Shown piece by piece: positions 23,728-34,998 of a stretch of DNA of 58,384 nt. Below the pieces are notes generated by a model. The model had not been told where the DNA came from and ran no database searches. It saw nothing but the letters and a program-made list of their open reading frames with translations. The DNA comes from Gamarada debralockiae (taxonomy: Eukaryota > Ascomycota > Leotiomycetes > Helotiales > Hyphodiscaceae), in the NCBI GenBank assembly GCA_002803225.1, contig NXFV01001061.1, positions 1 through 58,384 on the forward strand, read 5' to 3'. The position numbers were made by a program, and so were the translations under genes. Position 1 is the stretch's first letter. The number at the start of each line of letters is the position of its first letter.

Positions 23728-23774
23728 TGTTGTTATGAATACCCTGATACTGAGGTGCATATGGCGCTAGTCCA
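23728..23774. mobile_element. LTR fragment related to the solo LTR at 21132
   Basis: This 47-base stretch matches the first 47 bases of the solo LTR (21132-21178) at 42 of 47 positions, in the same orientation, and begins with the same TGTTGTTATGA terminus. Four of the five differences are transitions. After TAGTCCA the two diverge and no CAACA end or matching duplication of the left flank (ATTAA) was found, so this copy is truncated. Confidence 0.7.
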
Positions 23775-24701
23775 GGATATCTGTGAAATGGACAAGCTCC
23801 ATCGGGGAGGAGGATTTCTGATGCTTTAAAAATGTTGTTCTTGGGTGTCACTGAGGATAGATTAACACAAATTTGACTTCAGGATTATTTTTCGAGGAGA
23901 GCTAGAGTCTGAATGGGAGTGTTTGGTTAATAGACAGAAAGGAAGTGCTTTCGAGGTCGAGGAAATGTTTATACGGCTTTAGAACACCATGGGACATTCA
24001 TAGGCCTTGTGCGAATGAACGAAATGCACTGAATCAGAATAATTGAGCTATCAGAATTTCTAGTCGTGCAGTAAATATAACAGAGAACAAGAAAATTATT
24101 TCATGCTTTCTACTCTCGATACCCTTTAACGTCTCCTCAGCACTCTCCATCTCTCCAGGCCTTTCATTCGTACAGAGCCGACTGTCTATTCCGCGGGAAG
24201 GAATAGAAACCACATATCATTCAGCCATGATCTACTTCAGTCAAACCGGAGCAGGAAAGTCTCAAAGTCGAAGTAAAATGCCACTCTATCACTGCGGCTT
24301 CAGTGACTCCTTTCCTTCATCGTTGTCCTATGTGTGGATCCCCCTTGTCAACTGGTGGCGGACTTCTTGACCTTCCCGGTGTCCTCGCAACCCATACCGA
24401 TCGAGAACCGGCTCACGGAAGTCACCCCTGGCCTTGCACCCCCAGCATCAAGATATTATCATCCACGAGTAAGATATCCGAGACCTGGACTTTCACATTT
24501 TGGAGAACGCTGGCCTGGGTATTGGTATTGAGGAAGGTGTGAGAACTGAGGATTTTGAGACGAATGAGTTGAGATCAGCGAGACTTTTTGTACACAAAAA
24601 TATGCATGGCAATTAAACTGCTTCTGCCAAAAATTTGAGGTCTTTGAGTCAAATGCGCGAGCTATAATTCGATTCACATTGAGAAATTGTTGAGACTTAT
24701 C
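23775..24701. other. Intergenic region, possible decayed sequence
   Basis: Lies between the truncated transporter and the P450. No homologous continuation of the transporter is recognisable. Short frames around 24300-24540 show no family signature. Confidence 0.45.
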
Positions 24702-26363
24702 TCAGGCTTCGACCGGTTTACACCAAACCTTCAAATGTTCCTTATAGAAATGTGGGGTGAAACAATCCCTCCAGACCAAGTCTATCGGCTTGGTACGATC
24801 AAGTTGCATCTCAAAACGCCGAAGCATCGTAGCGAATGCTGTGTACAGTTCGCACCAGGCAAGATTAACTCCAAGACAACTTCTGGGTCCTCTGCTGAAT
24901 GACACCAGCCACTTTTCCAGGTCCTTCGAGTCCTTTCCAATCCATCTTCCAGGGTCAAACTCCTCGTGATCCTGGAAGACCAAGTCCGACCTATGCACGA
25001 GAATACTTGACATTCCGACAATCGTGCCGCCGGGAATTGACTTCCCTGATATCGTTGCACCAATAGAAGGAACAATTCGGAGAAGGGGTGAGCAGGCTCC
25101 GGGCGACATTCTTAATGACTCCTTAATAGTAGCTGTGAGTATCGGTAACGTTTCCAGTACTTCTAAAGTGGGTGGATGGTTGAGATCAGGCCACACTTCA
25201 AGAACCTCAGCTCGGAGTCGTTGATACAATAGGGGTTCATCAAGAATGTGGAAAGTCCCAGTCATGAGAGTATCCCCGACGGTAACACCACCGGCGAATA
25301 GCATTGTCTGTGCTTCTTCGTACAACGCAGTTGCGTCGGGTATAGAATTTCCCTTGTGAGCCTCTGGATCCAGGAGCCTTTGATAGATGGTCGGGTATTG
25401 TGTATTTTTGAGACTGTCTGGATTGGTCGTCACTTCCTTGACTTGCTCCCCAAGGATCACTTGAAGATGTGTTAGCCCCGCTGTTTCCGGTGATGCCTTG
25501 ATAGCAAGCCAGGGAGGAAGCGAGAAGATTATCTTTCGGAAGAGTGGGAAATGTTTGAAGAGGTGGAACGTCGGCAGTGAATTGTCCATCGCTTCAACGA
25601 TGGGAGCTTTGAATTCGGGTGCGTCTATTGCGTTGACTGATTTATCGAAGCAGAAAGCGGTGACAGTGTCGATGGCAAAACAGCGGAAGGCGAAGAGCAT
25701 GTCTGACGAGCGTCCATTTGCGTTGTTCTTTGTCAACACTTCGGCAAGATGATCCATCTGTTGATGCTCTTAATTTATTTTTATTTCATGTCTGGGCCTG
25801 GTACTCTTACATTCTTTCTCACCAAGCCTTGCATGCCGAGAATCGCTCTCCGAGAGAACATTGGTTGGAGCACATCCTTTCGCTGCTTCGCTTCGCCATA
25901 TGTCAGGAGTCCGAAAGATGAGTGGTCTTCACCAAAGGCTTCATATAAAATCCGCTCCTTGTCCCAGCGAGCGATTGGACTGTAGATGTCGTGATAAGCT
26001 GAGGGTTTTGAGAAATGAAGCTAACAAAGTCAGTAAATACAACAAATTGATTTGACGATTGTTGGGAGCCCGCCTCATTCGGCCCAACACGAACAACGTC
26101 ACCTATTTTATATTAGCTTCATAATGGGAAGAAAAGAATCTGCACGTACCGTACTGCTCATGTAGTATGAATAAAACATCTACCATAGACTCTTGCTTCA
26201 CTACTTCAATGTAGGTCTTCCACCAAGTTGTGGCCTTGGCAGCAAGTGGGCCAGGATACTCTCGCAGGGGATGGAAAATCACATTGTAGAGTAGACGGGC
26301 TAGTCCCTGGAATATCCAGGCCAATAACGCCCTCCATAACAGCATTGAAAGTGTCAGCTCCAT
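24702..26363 (-). CDS. Cytochrome P450 monooxygenase
   Basis: Exons (minus strand) 26150-26363, 26074-26102, 25811-26020 and 24702-25757 give 502 aa. An N-terminal membrane anchor (LLWRALLAWIFQGLARLLYN) is followed by HPLREYPGP. Key motifs: VVRVGPNE-LHFSKPSAYHDI, I-helix LFAGGVTVGDT, ExxR in IKESLRMSPG, FDPGRW, and the heme loop FSRGPRSCLG with its cysteine. This is an ER-bound oxygenase of the trichodiene-oxygenase-like group in general form; the substrate is unknown. Exon 2 is 29 nt and is followed by an intron with a GC donor (GAG|GCGGGC). No terpene or polyketide synthase is nearby. It lies upstream of, and on the same strand as, a permease and a regulator. Confidence 0.92.
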
Positions 26364-26897
26364 AATGACGAGATTCCGTGCTCAAAAGACAGAATTAGCA
26401 GAAAGATTGGAGTGAATCGCTGTGGGGTTGAGGACTCGTTAATTGCCCTTATACGATTCGTTACTCACTAGCCTCCGTAATTCTTATCGCCTACCCGGAC
26501 CGTTGCAGAAATACAGCGTTCCGATAGGTTTTCGTCAAAGTTGGGCTTCTTGCTCCGACAAACGCTTAGGGTTGTGGGAATCAAGCGGTGCCAAGTGGAG
26601 TCGCTAAGGAGAGGGGCTTAAGCCACTGGGTTACAGCGCTCGATCTCTGCAGCTCCAGCGACTTCTACAAAGATAATGGATTTTAGAGTGACCAATATCC
26701 ATTTCTCATCGAATTTTAAGTTTAGCATTGTTGAAATTTTCTTACTTTGTCAGTCAGCCAGCAAACATCTCACACCACTTACCAGAGACTCAGTCACGGG
26801 TATTAGTATTGATCTGTTTTATCGGCATTCTTCAAGGTCTGTTTAAGACGATTACGAAGTGATAAAGGAGACATCATTGCCCAAGTTTAGAAACCAA
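26364..26897. other. Intergenic region
   Basis: Promoter of the P450 and 3' flank of the APC permease. No other gene or repeat recognised. Confidence 0.5.
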
Positions 26898-28927
26898 CTA
26901 GCTCCTTTTTACCAAATCGACAGGAGAGGTGTAAGTCCTCCTTCCAAAGATTGTATAATAAACGACAGCAAAGATCATCGTTCCGCAAAACATAACCACA
27001 TTCCAATTCATAGTAGTCGGTGTGACAGGTGTGGAGACTGGAAAGAAAATGAAGACCCACTGCAAAATCTCCGAGTCAGCATATGTTCAATAAGGGAAGA
27101 AGGACAGAGGCGAGAGGGGTTTCGAGAGTTCCGAGAGAATAATCTTACTCGAAAGACATCCCCTCCAGAGTAGAATTCTCGAGTAGAACTCGTTATATAT
27201 CACAGAATGGGAAACAAGATACTCTGGAAATTTACTTACAACTATCAACAAAAACAGTACGGCACCGACGTTGACGAAGATTCCGAAGCGACCCAGGTTC
27301 CAACGACGTGGAGGGAGCGGCTCTCCCAGGAAGCGTCGTAGAATAAGGCAGGTAAATGATATTATGTATGTTGCTAGCAAGGCGGACACAGCAAGAGAGC
27401 CTATGGCATTGAAAGCTACAGTAGAACCGATGTTGATCAACGATAAAATACAGGTGATGGTGAAGGTTATCAAAACGGCGTTGAGCGGGATATTCCAACC
27501 AGGCTTGACCTGCAGAAGATATGTCAGCATACTTCAAGATAGGCTTAGAAAACAACTTACGTATGAAACGAAGGAAGAAAAAGGAAGTCCTTTGTCTCTA
27601 GCAAAGGACCAAGTTTGACGAGAAGTGGTAGCCACTGTGCTGATGCAGGCTGAAGTGATATTGACGATGAGAATAGCTGTCATGACCGAGGTTCCCGCAT
27701 TGCTGTTGGTCGCATTATAGAAGACTTGAATAAAAGGATACCCGGTAGGCGTGCTCAAAATATCCTCGAGGCTGCCAAGAGTGAAGCAAAACGTAATTAC
27801 CATGATGAACCCTAGCGTGCCGTTCAGTGACGCAGCCCAAATAATGGCTCTTGGAAGGACAATGGACGCGTCTTTGATCTCTTCGGACATATGGACTGCG
27901 GAATCAGCTCCAATAAGGGTATAAACCGGTGAGAGTAGGCCAACCATGAAGGCCAGTCCAGTCGTGCTCCAGCCACCAAGATTTGTGAAATCTGTGAACA
28001 CTTCCGAGGCTGAACTCTTTGGTGCTAAGACCCACAGAGGAATGAGAACTGCAAAGAATCCCAGCAAATGGAATACTAGGACCATTTTCTCTACCATAGG
28101 GAGCCTTTTAGCAAGGAATGTATTGAAGATGATGCAGAATGCTGTGATTGCGATAACAAGGAGAGTTCCATGCCAGTTTTTGAAGACGTAGTCCGGATTA
28201 TCTAAGACCAATAGACCTTGGATCATTGTTCCTGCTAGGAATGCGAGAGATGCGAGTCCGGTTTGCCATCCAAGGACAGAGGTCCATCCTGGATAAATTA
28301 GTGGCAATTCTTCTAAAGTTCGGAAATGAACTTCTTACCTACTATGTAACTGATGAATCTTTGGCTACTGCGCGGCGCAAATTCAGACACCCAGTGATAT
28401 TGACCACCAGAAGTAGGAGCCCTTCCATAAATATTCAGTCAACACCCACAAATTGACCGGATATTACTTACATAGAAGCCATTTCAGCAATTGTGGCAAA
28501 CACGAGCATATAACCAATCCATACGATTAGGTATCCCCACACCATGCCTGCAGTTCCTCCATTCAGAAGAGCAAATAGACTTGTCCTATTTTATTTATAA
28601 GAAAATTTGGATTTCCCAAACTATTTGAGAATACTTGCATCAATGCAATCTCCCAGGTGCTCATAAGCGTGCAGGCAAAGCCTAGAGTAGATAGGAAATG
28701 GAAGTTTCGCTATCTGATGTTAGTAAGAGAAGAACGAAGAATTTAACCCTTCGTGATATCTGTACATTTAATTGCTGTATTCTGCCCAGCATTCGCATTT
28801 CTTGATGGTCGGTATCTGTCCCGCCTAGTCTCGTGGTATTTCTCTCGGCGATTCCATTTTCCAGGCCGTCCGAATAACTTTCGTCAACTGCTTCGACCGG
28901 GTATTCCTTTGAATGTCCGGTCTCCAT
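26898..28927 (-). CDS. APC-family permease (amino acid/choline/GABA type)
   Basis: Seven exons (28766-28927, 28639-28709, 28472-28585, 28339-28421, 27561-28288, 27240-27509, 26898-27059) give 529 aa with about 12 membrane segments. Family text: LGRIQQLN-RNFHFLSTLGF, NGGTAGMVWGYLIVWIGYML, MAPTSGGQYHWVSEFAP, GADSAVHMSEEIKDASIVLP and SFARDKGLPFSSFVSY. This is the fungal APC subfamily that imports amino acids, GABA or choline at the plasma membrane. Intron 2 (28586-28638) has the donor GAT|GCAAGT; only that GC donor keeps EIALM-TSLFALLNGG in frame. Within 6 kb lie the PhnY/PhnZ-like genes; the zwitterionic substrate 2-aminoethylphosphonate resembles GABA and choline, so a role as its importer is possible but unproven. 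Confidence 0.9.
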
Positions 28928-29615
28928 GATAAGGACAGGTAGGGGCTCCTCAAAAGGAAGTAAATTGAAAGGTAGATGATCTGGAGACTTGAAGCTTGTA
29001 GGTACAGGTAGCTCCTAAGGCATTGGGAAGCAAATCAACAAACAATATCATAATGGAGGGGCAATGGGAATTTTATGAGATACGGTCTGGACTAGAAAGA
29101 TCATAAGACGGGACAGAAATTCTGCAACTGTCCGACTTCAAATGCAGGACGCGATGTGGTTGGACAAATCCATCCCGACAAGACGCGGGGGGTACGGAGT
29201 ACAAGCCTAGTCCGGACTCTGCAGAAAGCCAAAACATTTCAACCAGTCAGCACTGCAGAACACACGGGATCTCGAACGTTGTCGCTCCCCACGACCGGCA
29301 TACCTTTTGCATCTCCAATTCTCATTTCCAAATCAATGTGGCTTGAAGATTGCTTAGCCGAAACTGGCCTATCACAGGAAATTGGGAGCGGAGAGAGCCA
29401 AGTCAAGGGTCAGAAATGCCCGGGCGGGCTACCATTTGCGGGATTATATTGAATGTAAAAAGAGTACTGAGATAAACTACATGTTTGTAACGGCAGGCTC
29501 AAGATACTCCCAGTAGAATCCTGCCGCTTCCAGTCATGACTAAATTTAAAGGAAGAAACTCTTCACCGTCTAGACGACAAGATTGCAAAGAGGGAAATAC
29601 ACGCGAGCAAGCAAG
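28928..29615. other. Intergenic region
   Basis: Promoter of the APC permease and 3' flank of the Zn2Cys6 regulator. Nothing else recognised. Confidence 0.5.
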
Positions 29616-31789
29616 TCATACAAACTGCCACTGTGAAAGATCACCGTTATCAAACGACCCTAAATCTCTCTCTTGATCGATAATCATGCTCTTCAATAGG
29701 GAATCCTCCGTAAAAAGTTGGTTGCCAGTCTCATCTGAGTTTCTGTCAGTATGAAGTATTGGCTCGGCAGGCATTATGGGAGGTCGCTCACAAAATCGGA
29801 AAACTTCATTTCGGAGGTCATAAAATGCTGCTTGCAATATTGGACTCCTTCCAATGAGATCAAAATTCGTCCCGATACGCCAGTCCAGGTAGAGAGGCGA
29901 AGATGCTCTAAACAAAGCAGAATAGTTCGCGGTCAGCATATCATACATGCGTTTGGATGCACCAATGAGCATTTCGTGATCTGTCTGACAGTCAGCTTTT
30001 GGTTTGCTGGAGAACTTTGTGGATAATGAGCTGCCCATACCAGAACATCCTGGCTGTCTGGTGTTCAAGCGTTTGGCTAAAGAATACTGTTTGTAGACGA
30101 CCATACAGTCCCGATAAGTAAGTATTAGCGACCACAAGCATGCCCACAATGGGATCATATTCTTCTCTCCGGGACCTGAAGCTCCGTATATTGGCTTCTC
30201 CAACACTTTGAGAATGACTGACTCTGCCTCCCGAATTCCTTCTTTGACAATCAAGAGAATTTGGCTTGAAGTTGCCTTTGAAACGAGAAGACCGTTGGGT
30301 TCACCATTTCCTGAAACAACGATCTTGTTACTTCTCCAGCAATGTACCAACTTCAATATGTTGACGGAGCCTTCGAGTAAGTCATGCTGGGCTCCACATT
30401 AGTAGTGCTACCTCAAAGGAGTTGCAGGAGACTTACCATTGGTAGCTGCGGTACGTGTTCACAGTACTGGGACATGAAGTCCTTGAGTGCAATGATCAAA
30501 CGTTGCATTGAATTTCCTTCAATTGCTGGCATATCCATCTGTACCCAGCCCAGAATGTCGACCACACCTGGCATAGTTTTCGGGACAATGGCATAACGCT
30601 CACTTCGAATATTTTCAAAGGTAGTGTCATCGGTCGCAATAACATTGTAGAGAACCTCATCTTCAGATTCTGGTTGAACGTAGTCCTGCACGATTACCTG
30701 CAAAGTACGGGCGTAAGGTGAATACTGGTCGTAGGTGAGACCCAATTGAAGTTTTCTCTCCGGGCCGTAGTATGTTCCGATTTCGTTCTGTAGGAATTCT
30801 TGGGTGAAGGACTCAAACAAAATATCTACAACCTATCAGCATCTCTCTGTTGAATAACGGAGGTTTTAGATACCAAAGCCACCAAAGCGAGCTTCGAAGA
30901 AAGTTTCCCGGATACAGATCCATCTTGCAACGGCAGGACTTCCGGCAGCCTTTTGACACTGATAGCAAGGTCTCGGGAAATTGCACTGCAGCACTTCGGC
31001 TTAGTTCCCGAGATGAGTGACAATCATTTTTTTGTGACTTACCGAAACCTTTCGAAGTCTGCATCGAGGACAAGCCCCCATTTGTCTTGCTAAGTGGACT
31101 TCCTTGCGTCGATGGGGCGAATACGAGCTCCTGGTTCGACCTACAGGAGGCTGGCCCTCCCTTATTGGAAACGTCAAAGTCATTCCTTTCATTCCTTTCA
31201 TTTCATCGTGTCTGCGCTTGCGACTTGAAGAGGTCCCGACTGCCTTTTGCTCTCCATACCGAGAAGCTCCCACAACTGATGTATTTTCGTCTTCTGAGCT
31301 GGTTGGTGTAATGCCAGGTGATCCAGTGTCACTACTGGTGTTAGAAAGCGCCTTGGAACTATCCATGTGACGCTTTTCCGCGTCTTCATCGTGCGCCAGC
31401 TGGGACAGCTGGAGATTGTCGTCAGAAGGAGTAAAACTCCGGTCCGGAGGATTGAGGGAACTTTGCTGTTCACTCGGACGTGACCTAGACGTGAATTCTT
31501 CCACATTTCTGGACGATTGTTCGGAGCCGTTGGCCCTTTGGTCTGGCTGGGTGCCGCTAACAGAAGTAGCTCCTTGGTATGCGGGGTCCAGGAAACTGGC
31601 AAAGAAATCCCATCTATCTTCGGCTCCCTCCTGCCAGGGTACCATTTCATCCCAAGACGCCGGGTCTACCATACTACTGCTATTGGGAAGTTGAACTAGC
31701 TGTGTCACGACGTCCAGGTTGTCTCGTGAGAGCAGCTCAGGATTGATGCCGTGGGACTCGAAGTCGAGCGGGGGCGGTCCAGGGTCCAT
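29616..31789 (-). CDS. Fungal transcription factor with internal Zn2Cys6-type cluster
   Basis: Exons 31043-31789, 30874-30985, 30437-30825 and 29616-30386 give 672 aa. The start at 31789 (MDPGPPPLDFESHG) is chosen; the frame stays open to an upstream ATG at 32026 that would add 79 residues of less protein-like composition. The first 235 residues are acidic, Ser-rich and disordered. The cluster is internal and split by intron 1: cysteines at about 240, 243, 250, 256, 259 and 273, that is C-X2-C-X6-C-X5-C-X2-C-X13-C, with a long last spacing. A helical regulatory domain follows (FESFTQEFLQNEIGTYYGP through WACLWSLILTYRDCM). It is a nuclear regulator of unknown targets, placed between the APC permease and the phosphate/phosphonate genes, and a candidate local regulator by position only. 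Confidence 0.85.
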
Positions 31790-32418
31790 CCTTGTGGCTG
31801 AAGCCTTTGCGGTATTGAATTCGAAGTGATCAGCGACGCAGTGCGAAGCAAAAGATGCGGTGCGGTCTTCGACGACGTGCAAGAGCAGATGAGTAAATAC
31901 TCTTTTTAAGACTCTAATTCGTGCCCTGAGCCGAGTGAGGATGTCGGTCAGGAAAAGATCACCTTCTTGGGGTTCCGGTCTGAGAAAGTGAGGCGAACGA
32001 TGATGGCCAATAGAACTTGGTTTCACCCGACCTAGTCCACACCGGGAGCCCGAAATGGATGTTTGGACCGCTGCTTTTGAAGGTGATGATCATGTGACTG
32101 CACATAAAAATCCGGCAAAATTGCTTTTGTGGAAACAAGTCTCATCTATCAGGCAGCGCCTCCATGGCGGAAATGAACTCCCTACAACGCCTAATAGATT
32201 GGTATTGGGAAAATGAAGGAGGTGCATAATTGACGATTCATTATTAGAGCACGAGGCTGCCGGTCGGCATTTTTTCAGGGGCTCGCTCGCTAAACTTTTA
32301 TGGGGGACTTTGGGTTGCTCGCGTAGAACTAAATGGTAAAAAAGAAAGCTTTGCTAACCCGGGAAATACATGAAATGACTGCATATGCCCAATACCAACC
32401 TATTAGAAATACAATCTT
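31790..32418. other. Intergenic region
   Basis: Upstream of the Zn2Cys6 regulator and 3' of the phosphate transporter. It may contain an N-terminal extension of the regulator up to 32026. Nothing else recognised. Confidence 0.45.
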
Positions 32419-34094
32419 CTAAGTTGTCTTGAACGCTGTAGTCTTAGTCTGCTCGATCAAGCTCTCCCCGTAGAAGCTGGTATCAAAGCCCTGCTCCTCA
32501 AGGTAACTCCTGAATCTGGCGTCCTCACTTTCCAAATCCCTCTCTTTATCAGGAATGAAAAACCAAGCAATCATCCCACCAACGATTGCGAACGCAGACC
32601 CAATCAAGAACACCCCTTGTTGTCCCTTTTCAGTGCTCGAGAACGAATCTTGGATGGGAGTAAAGACTTGAGTTCCAATCGCCGCTCCAGCCTTTCCTAC
32701 AGCAGCTGCGAAGCCCATATAGTGTCCTCTGAGTGGAGTGGGGAATGACTCAGCGGCACACAAGAATGTGGCGACACCGGGACCCATTTCACCAAGGGCG
32801 TTAAAGATGCCGTAGAGGACGACGAAGAGGGGGAATACGGTTTGGATTGGTCCGAGAGCGCCACCAAGAATGAAGCCTAAGAGACCCCACAGGAAAAACC
32901 CTAGGGTCATTGTTTGTTTGCGGCCGATTTTGTCCATGAGAAAACCACCGACGATGCAGCCTGGGAGGTAGAAGCAGTTTACAACGGTTCCATAGCCAAT
33001 GTTCTGGACCAGGGTGTTGTTTGGATTCAATTGGCTGATAATGGTAGACGAGAAGAGACCGAATGGATATGTGACGAAATCGTAGCAAAACCAGGCAAGA
33101 GCTATATCGAAGTGTAAGTTTCACATCTAAGGAGCCGAGGTATTTAGAACTTACAAGTTCCAAGCATAGGCTTCCAATACAGCCTTAGAGCGTGGACATA
33201 TGGAACCTTAGATTTGATGGCGTGCTTGCGATACTGAGTGGAGTTGACCATGCGCACTCGGAAGAAGAAGACCGAGAGAGGGAGCTTTCATCATCAGCCA
33301 GATTTCGAGAATATTTGTGAGTATACTTACAACAATACCCAATCCAAAGCAAATCCTCCAAACTCCCTCGGAAACCTTTTGATGATAACATGCTAGGACT
33401 ATCAAGGCAACGATACCAGCACCAACGAATCCAAGATCAATGGCGAAGTCAGTTGCCAGCGCAACGAGAATACCACGTCTCTTTCGGACGTCGGGACTCT
33501 CATCAGAAGCTTCTGCGGAGCTTGTTCCGCAAGTTGGATACTCGCCACCAGCGCCAAAGCCAGCAATTCCTCTTGCAACAATCATCATCCAGAACATACC
33601 AAGCTGGTCCTTCCCATGGGAGGCGGCAGCGAGAATGATGCCCAAAATGAGGAAAATCGTAGCAAATACGATGCCAGTTCGACGTCCAAGACGGTCAATG
33701 GTGACGCCAAAGAAGAGCATGCCGAAAATTTCGCCAATGAGATAGGAGTTGGAAAGACGAGTTTTGATGATTTTGGAAATTCCTTGGGGATAGCTAGCCG
33801 TTTATTAGCTTGTACTTCCGATATTTTGATATCAAATGGGACTTGCAGGTCGGAGAATAGAGGCTCCATGTAGCCAATGATTTGAGCATTGTAGCCGTCG
33901 CTGAAAAGCGCTATGCCAGCGACGAGAACGCTGATAACGCTTGAAACGTGGGTGATGCGACTGACGGTTGCAGCCGGTAACTCAAGACCTGTCGCCTCTG
34001 GGTAGGCTTCCTCATCATAATCGACCGACTTTTGCATTTCTGGACTCCGTTCAATGGCGGTTGTGGCCTCAAGGTTTTTGTCGTAAGACGCCAT
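32419..34094 (-). CDS. MFS phosphate transporter, PHO84 type
   Basis: Exons 33847-34094, 33331-33793, 33155-33284 and 32419-33101 give 507 aa. It belongs to the phosphate:H+ symporter branch: ALFSDGYNAQIIGYMEPLF, IGEIFGMLFFGVTIDRLGRR, FGAGGEYPTCGTSSAEASDE (the GGEYP signature), KSKVPY after the central loop, and GFLMDKIGRKQTMTLGFFLW. It is an integral plasma-membrane protein with 12 segments. Intron 1 (33794-33846) has donor CCT|GCAAGT, a GC-AG intron; only this join gives SDLYPQGISKIIKTRLSNSY. It is divergent from the PhnY-like gene across 0.9 kb, so it would take up phosphate (or conceivably a phosphonate) in the same physiological state. Confidence 0.9.
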
Positions 34095-34326
34095 GACGTC
34101 GATGATCCTAGAGATTTGCAGTTCAGATGATTGATGAGAAACTCAGCAGGTGCAAAGGAAGCGGTTCCGATGCTTGTATTTATGAACATGCCACACCTAC
34201 CACTTGATAATAAAGGCTATCAAACTCGCTTCCAGGAAGCAGGGTCCACGTTAAGAAACCTCCGATGACTTGAGGCTGGGACTGCCCATGCAGCTCCCAA
34301 CTTCGAGATCTGTAAACATGGCAGCA

Positions 34327-34332
34327 CACGTG
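34327..34332. promoter_or_regulatory. CACGTG, candidate PHO box 1
   Basis: Perfect palindrome, 233 bases upstream of the phosphate transporter ATG. Candidate site for a Pho4/NUC-1-like bHLH regulator. Confidence 0.4.
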
Positions 34333-34553
34333 CTTTAATATCTCTCTCGTACTGGCCTGAAGCTCTAGCAAAGTGTTGCAGAGTTCTGGCATGTGTCAAA
34401 ATAAAAAGACTTTTAGAAGCCGAGACGGGATCGATCTCAGGCATCGCTCGTTTCCTCCCGTTCCAACTTCCCGGGAGCGTTAGGTTCGTTCACACTTCTA
34501 GGACAAACGAGACGCAAACGTTTGAAGCCAAGAAGGAGGTTCAATGAAATCAA

Positions 34554-34559
34554 CACGTG
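34554..34559. promoter_or_regulatory. CACGTG, candidate PHO box 2
   Basis: Perfect palindrome, 440 bases upstream of the PhnY-like start and 460 from the transporter start. Candidate bHLH site, as for the first box. Confidence 0.4.
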
Positions 34560-34998
34560 GAACGATGGGGAAATTTAAGTGTGGTGCAAAGGTGGGGAGA
34601 GTTGTCGATTACTGCCCGAAAGAGTTGGGGACTTCTTCCCGGAGAGGTTGAAGCGAGTTCGGGCTTCGTCCCGAGAGCGCCATACCTAGCACAAAACGGG
34701 AAAGTGTAGCCAGCCTCGTGGGGAGTCTGAATTCAGGTTTCAGAAACATTGCATGAACTATTTAAAAAATTCCAAATTCTGACAGAGCAAACTTCCAGTG
34801 CTGTGTTGGTGTTGTAACCGGAAGCAAAGAAGAAATTTCCAACTTCCTTTGGCGTTAGTGGAAAGGTCCCGAATCTTGAGCCTCATGTCTTGATTCCTCA
34901 CCCCAAAGGAGCAATCGCATCATTGCCTTTGCTGTTGATAATCTCAGCCTCGTCACCGAGTGGTATAGCTACCTCAAAACAGCGAATTCGAGATCATC

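Larger units (their letters stand above)
34095..34998. promoter_or_regulatory. Divergent promoter, phosphate transporter / PhnY-like dioxygenase
   Basis: A 904-bp shared region with two perfect CACGTG palindromes (34327-34332 and 34554-34559). CACGTG is the core site of the Pho4/NUC-1 phosphate-starvation bHLH factors. About 0.2 would be expected by chance in this length, but CACGTG occurs at a near-random rate across the whole window, so this is suggestive only. Confidence 0.5.

Noticed and set aside
24702..31789. A secondary-metabolite cluster around the P450
   Set aside because: No polyketide synthase, NRPS, terpene cyclase or prenyltransferase is present in the window.
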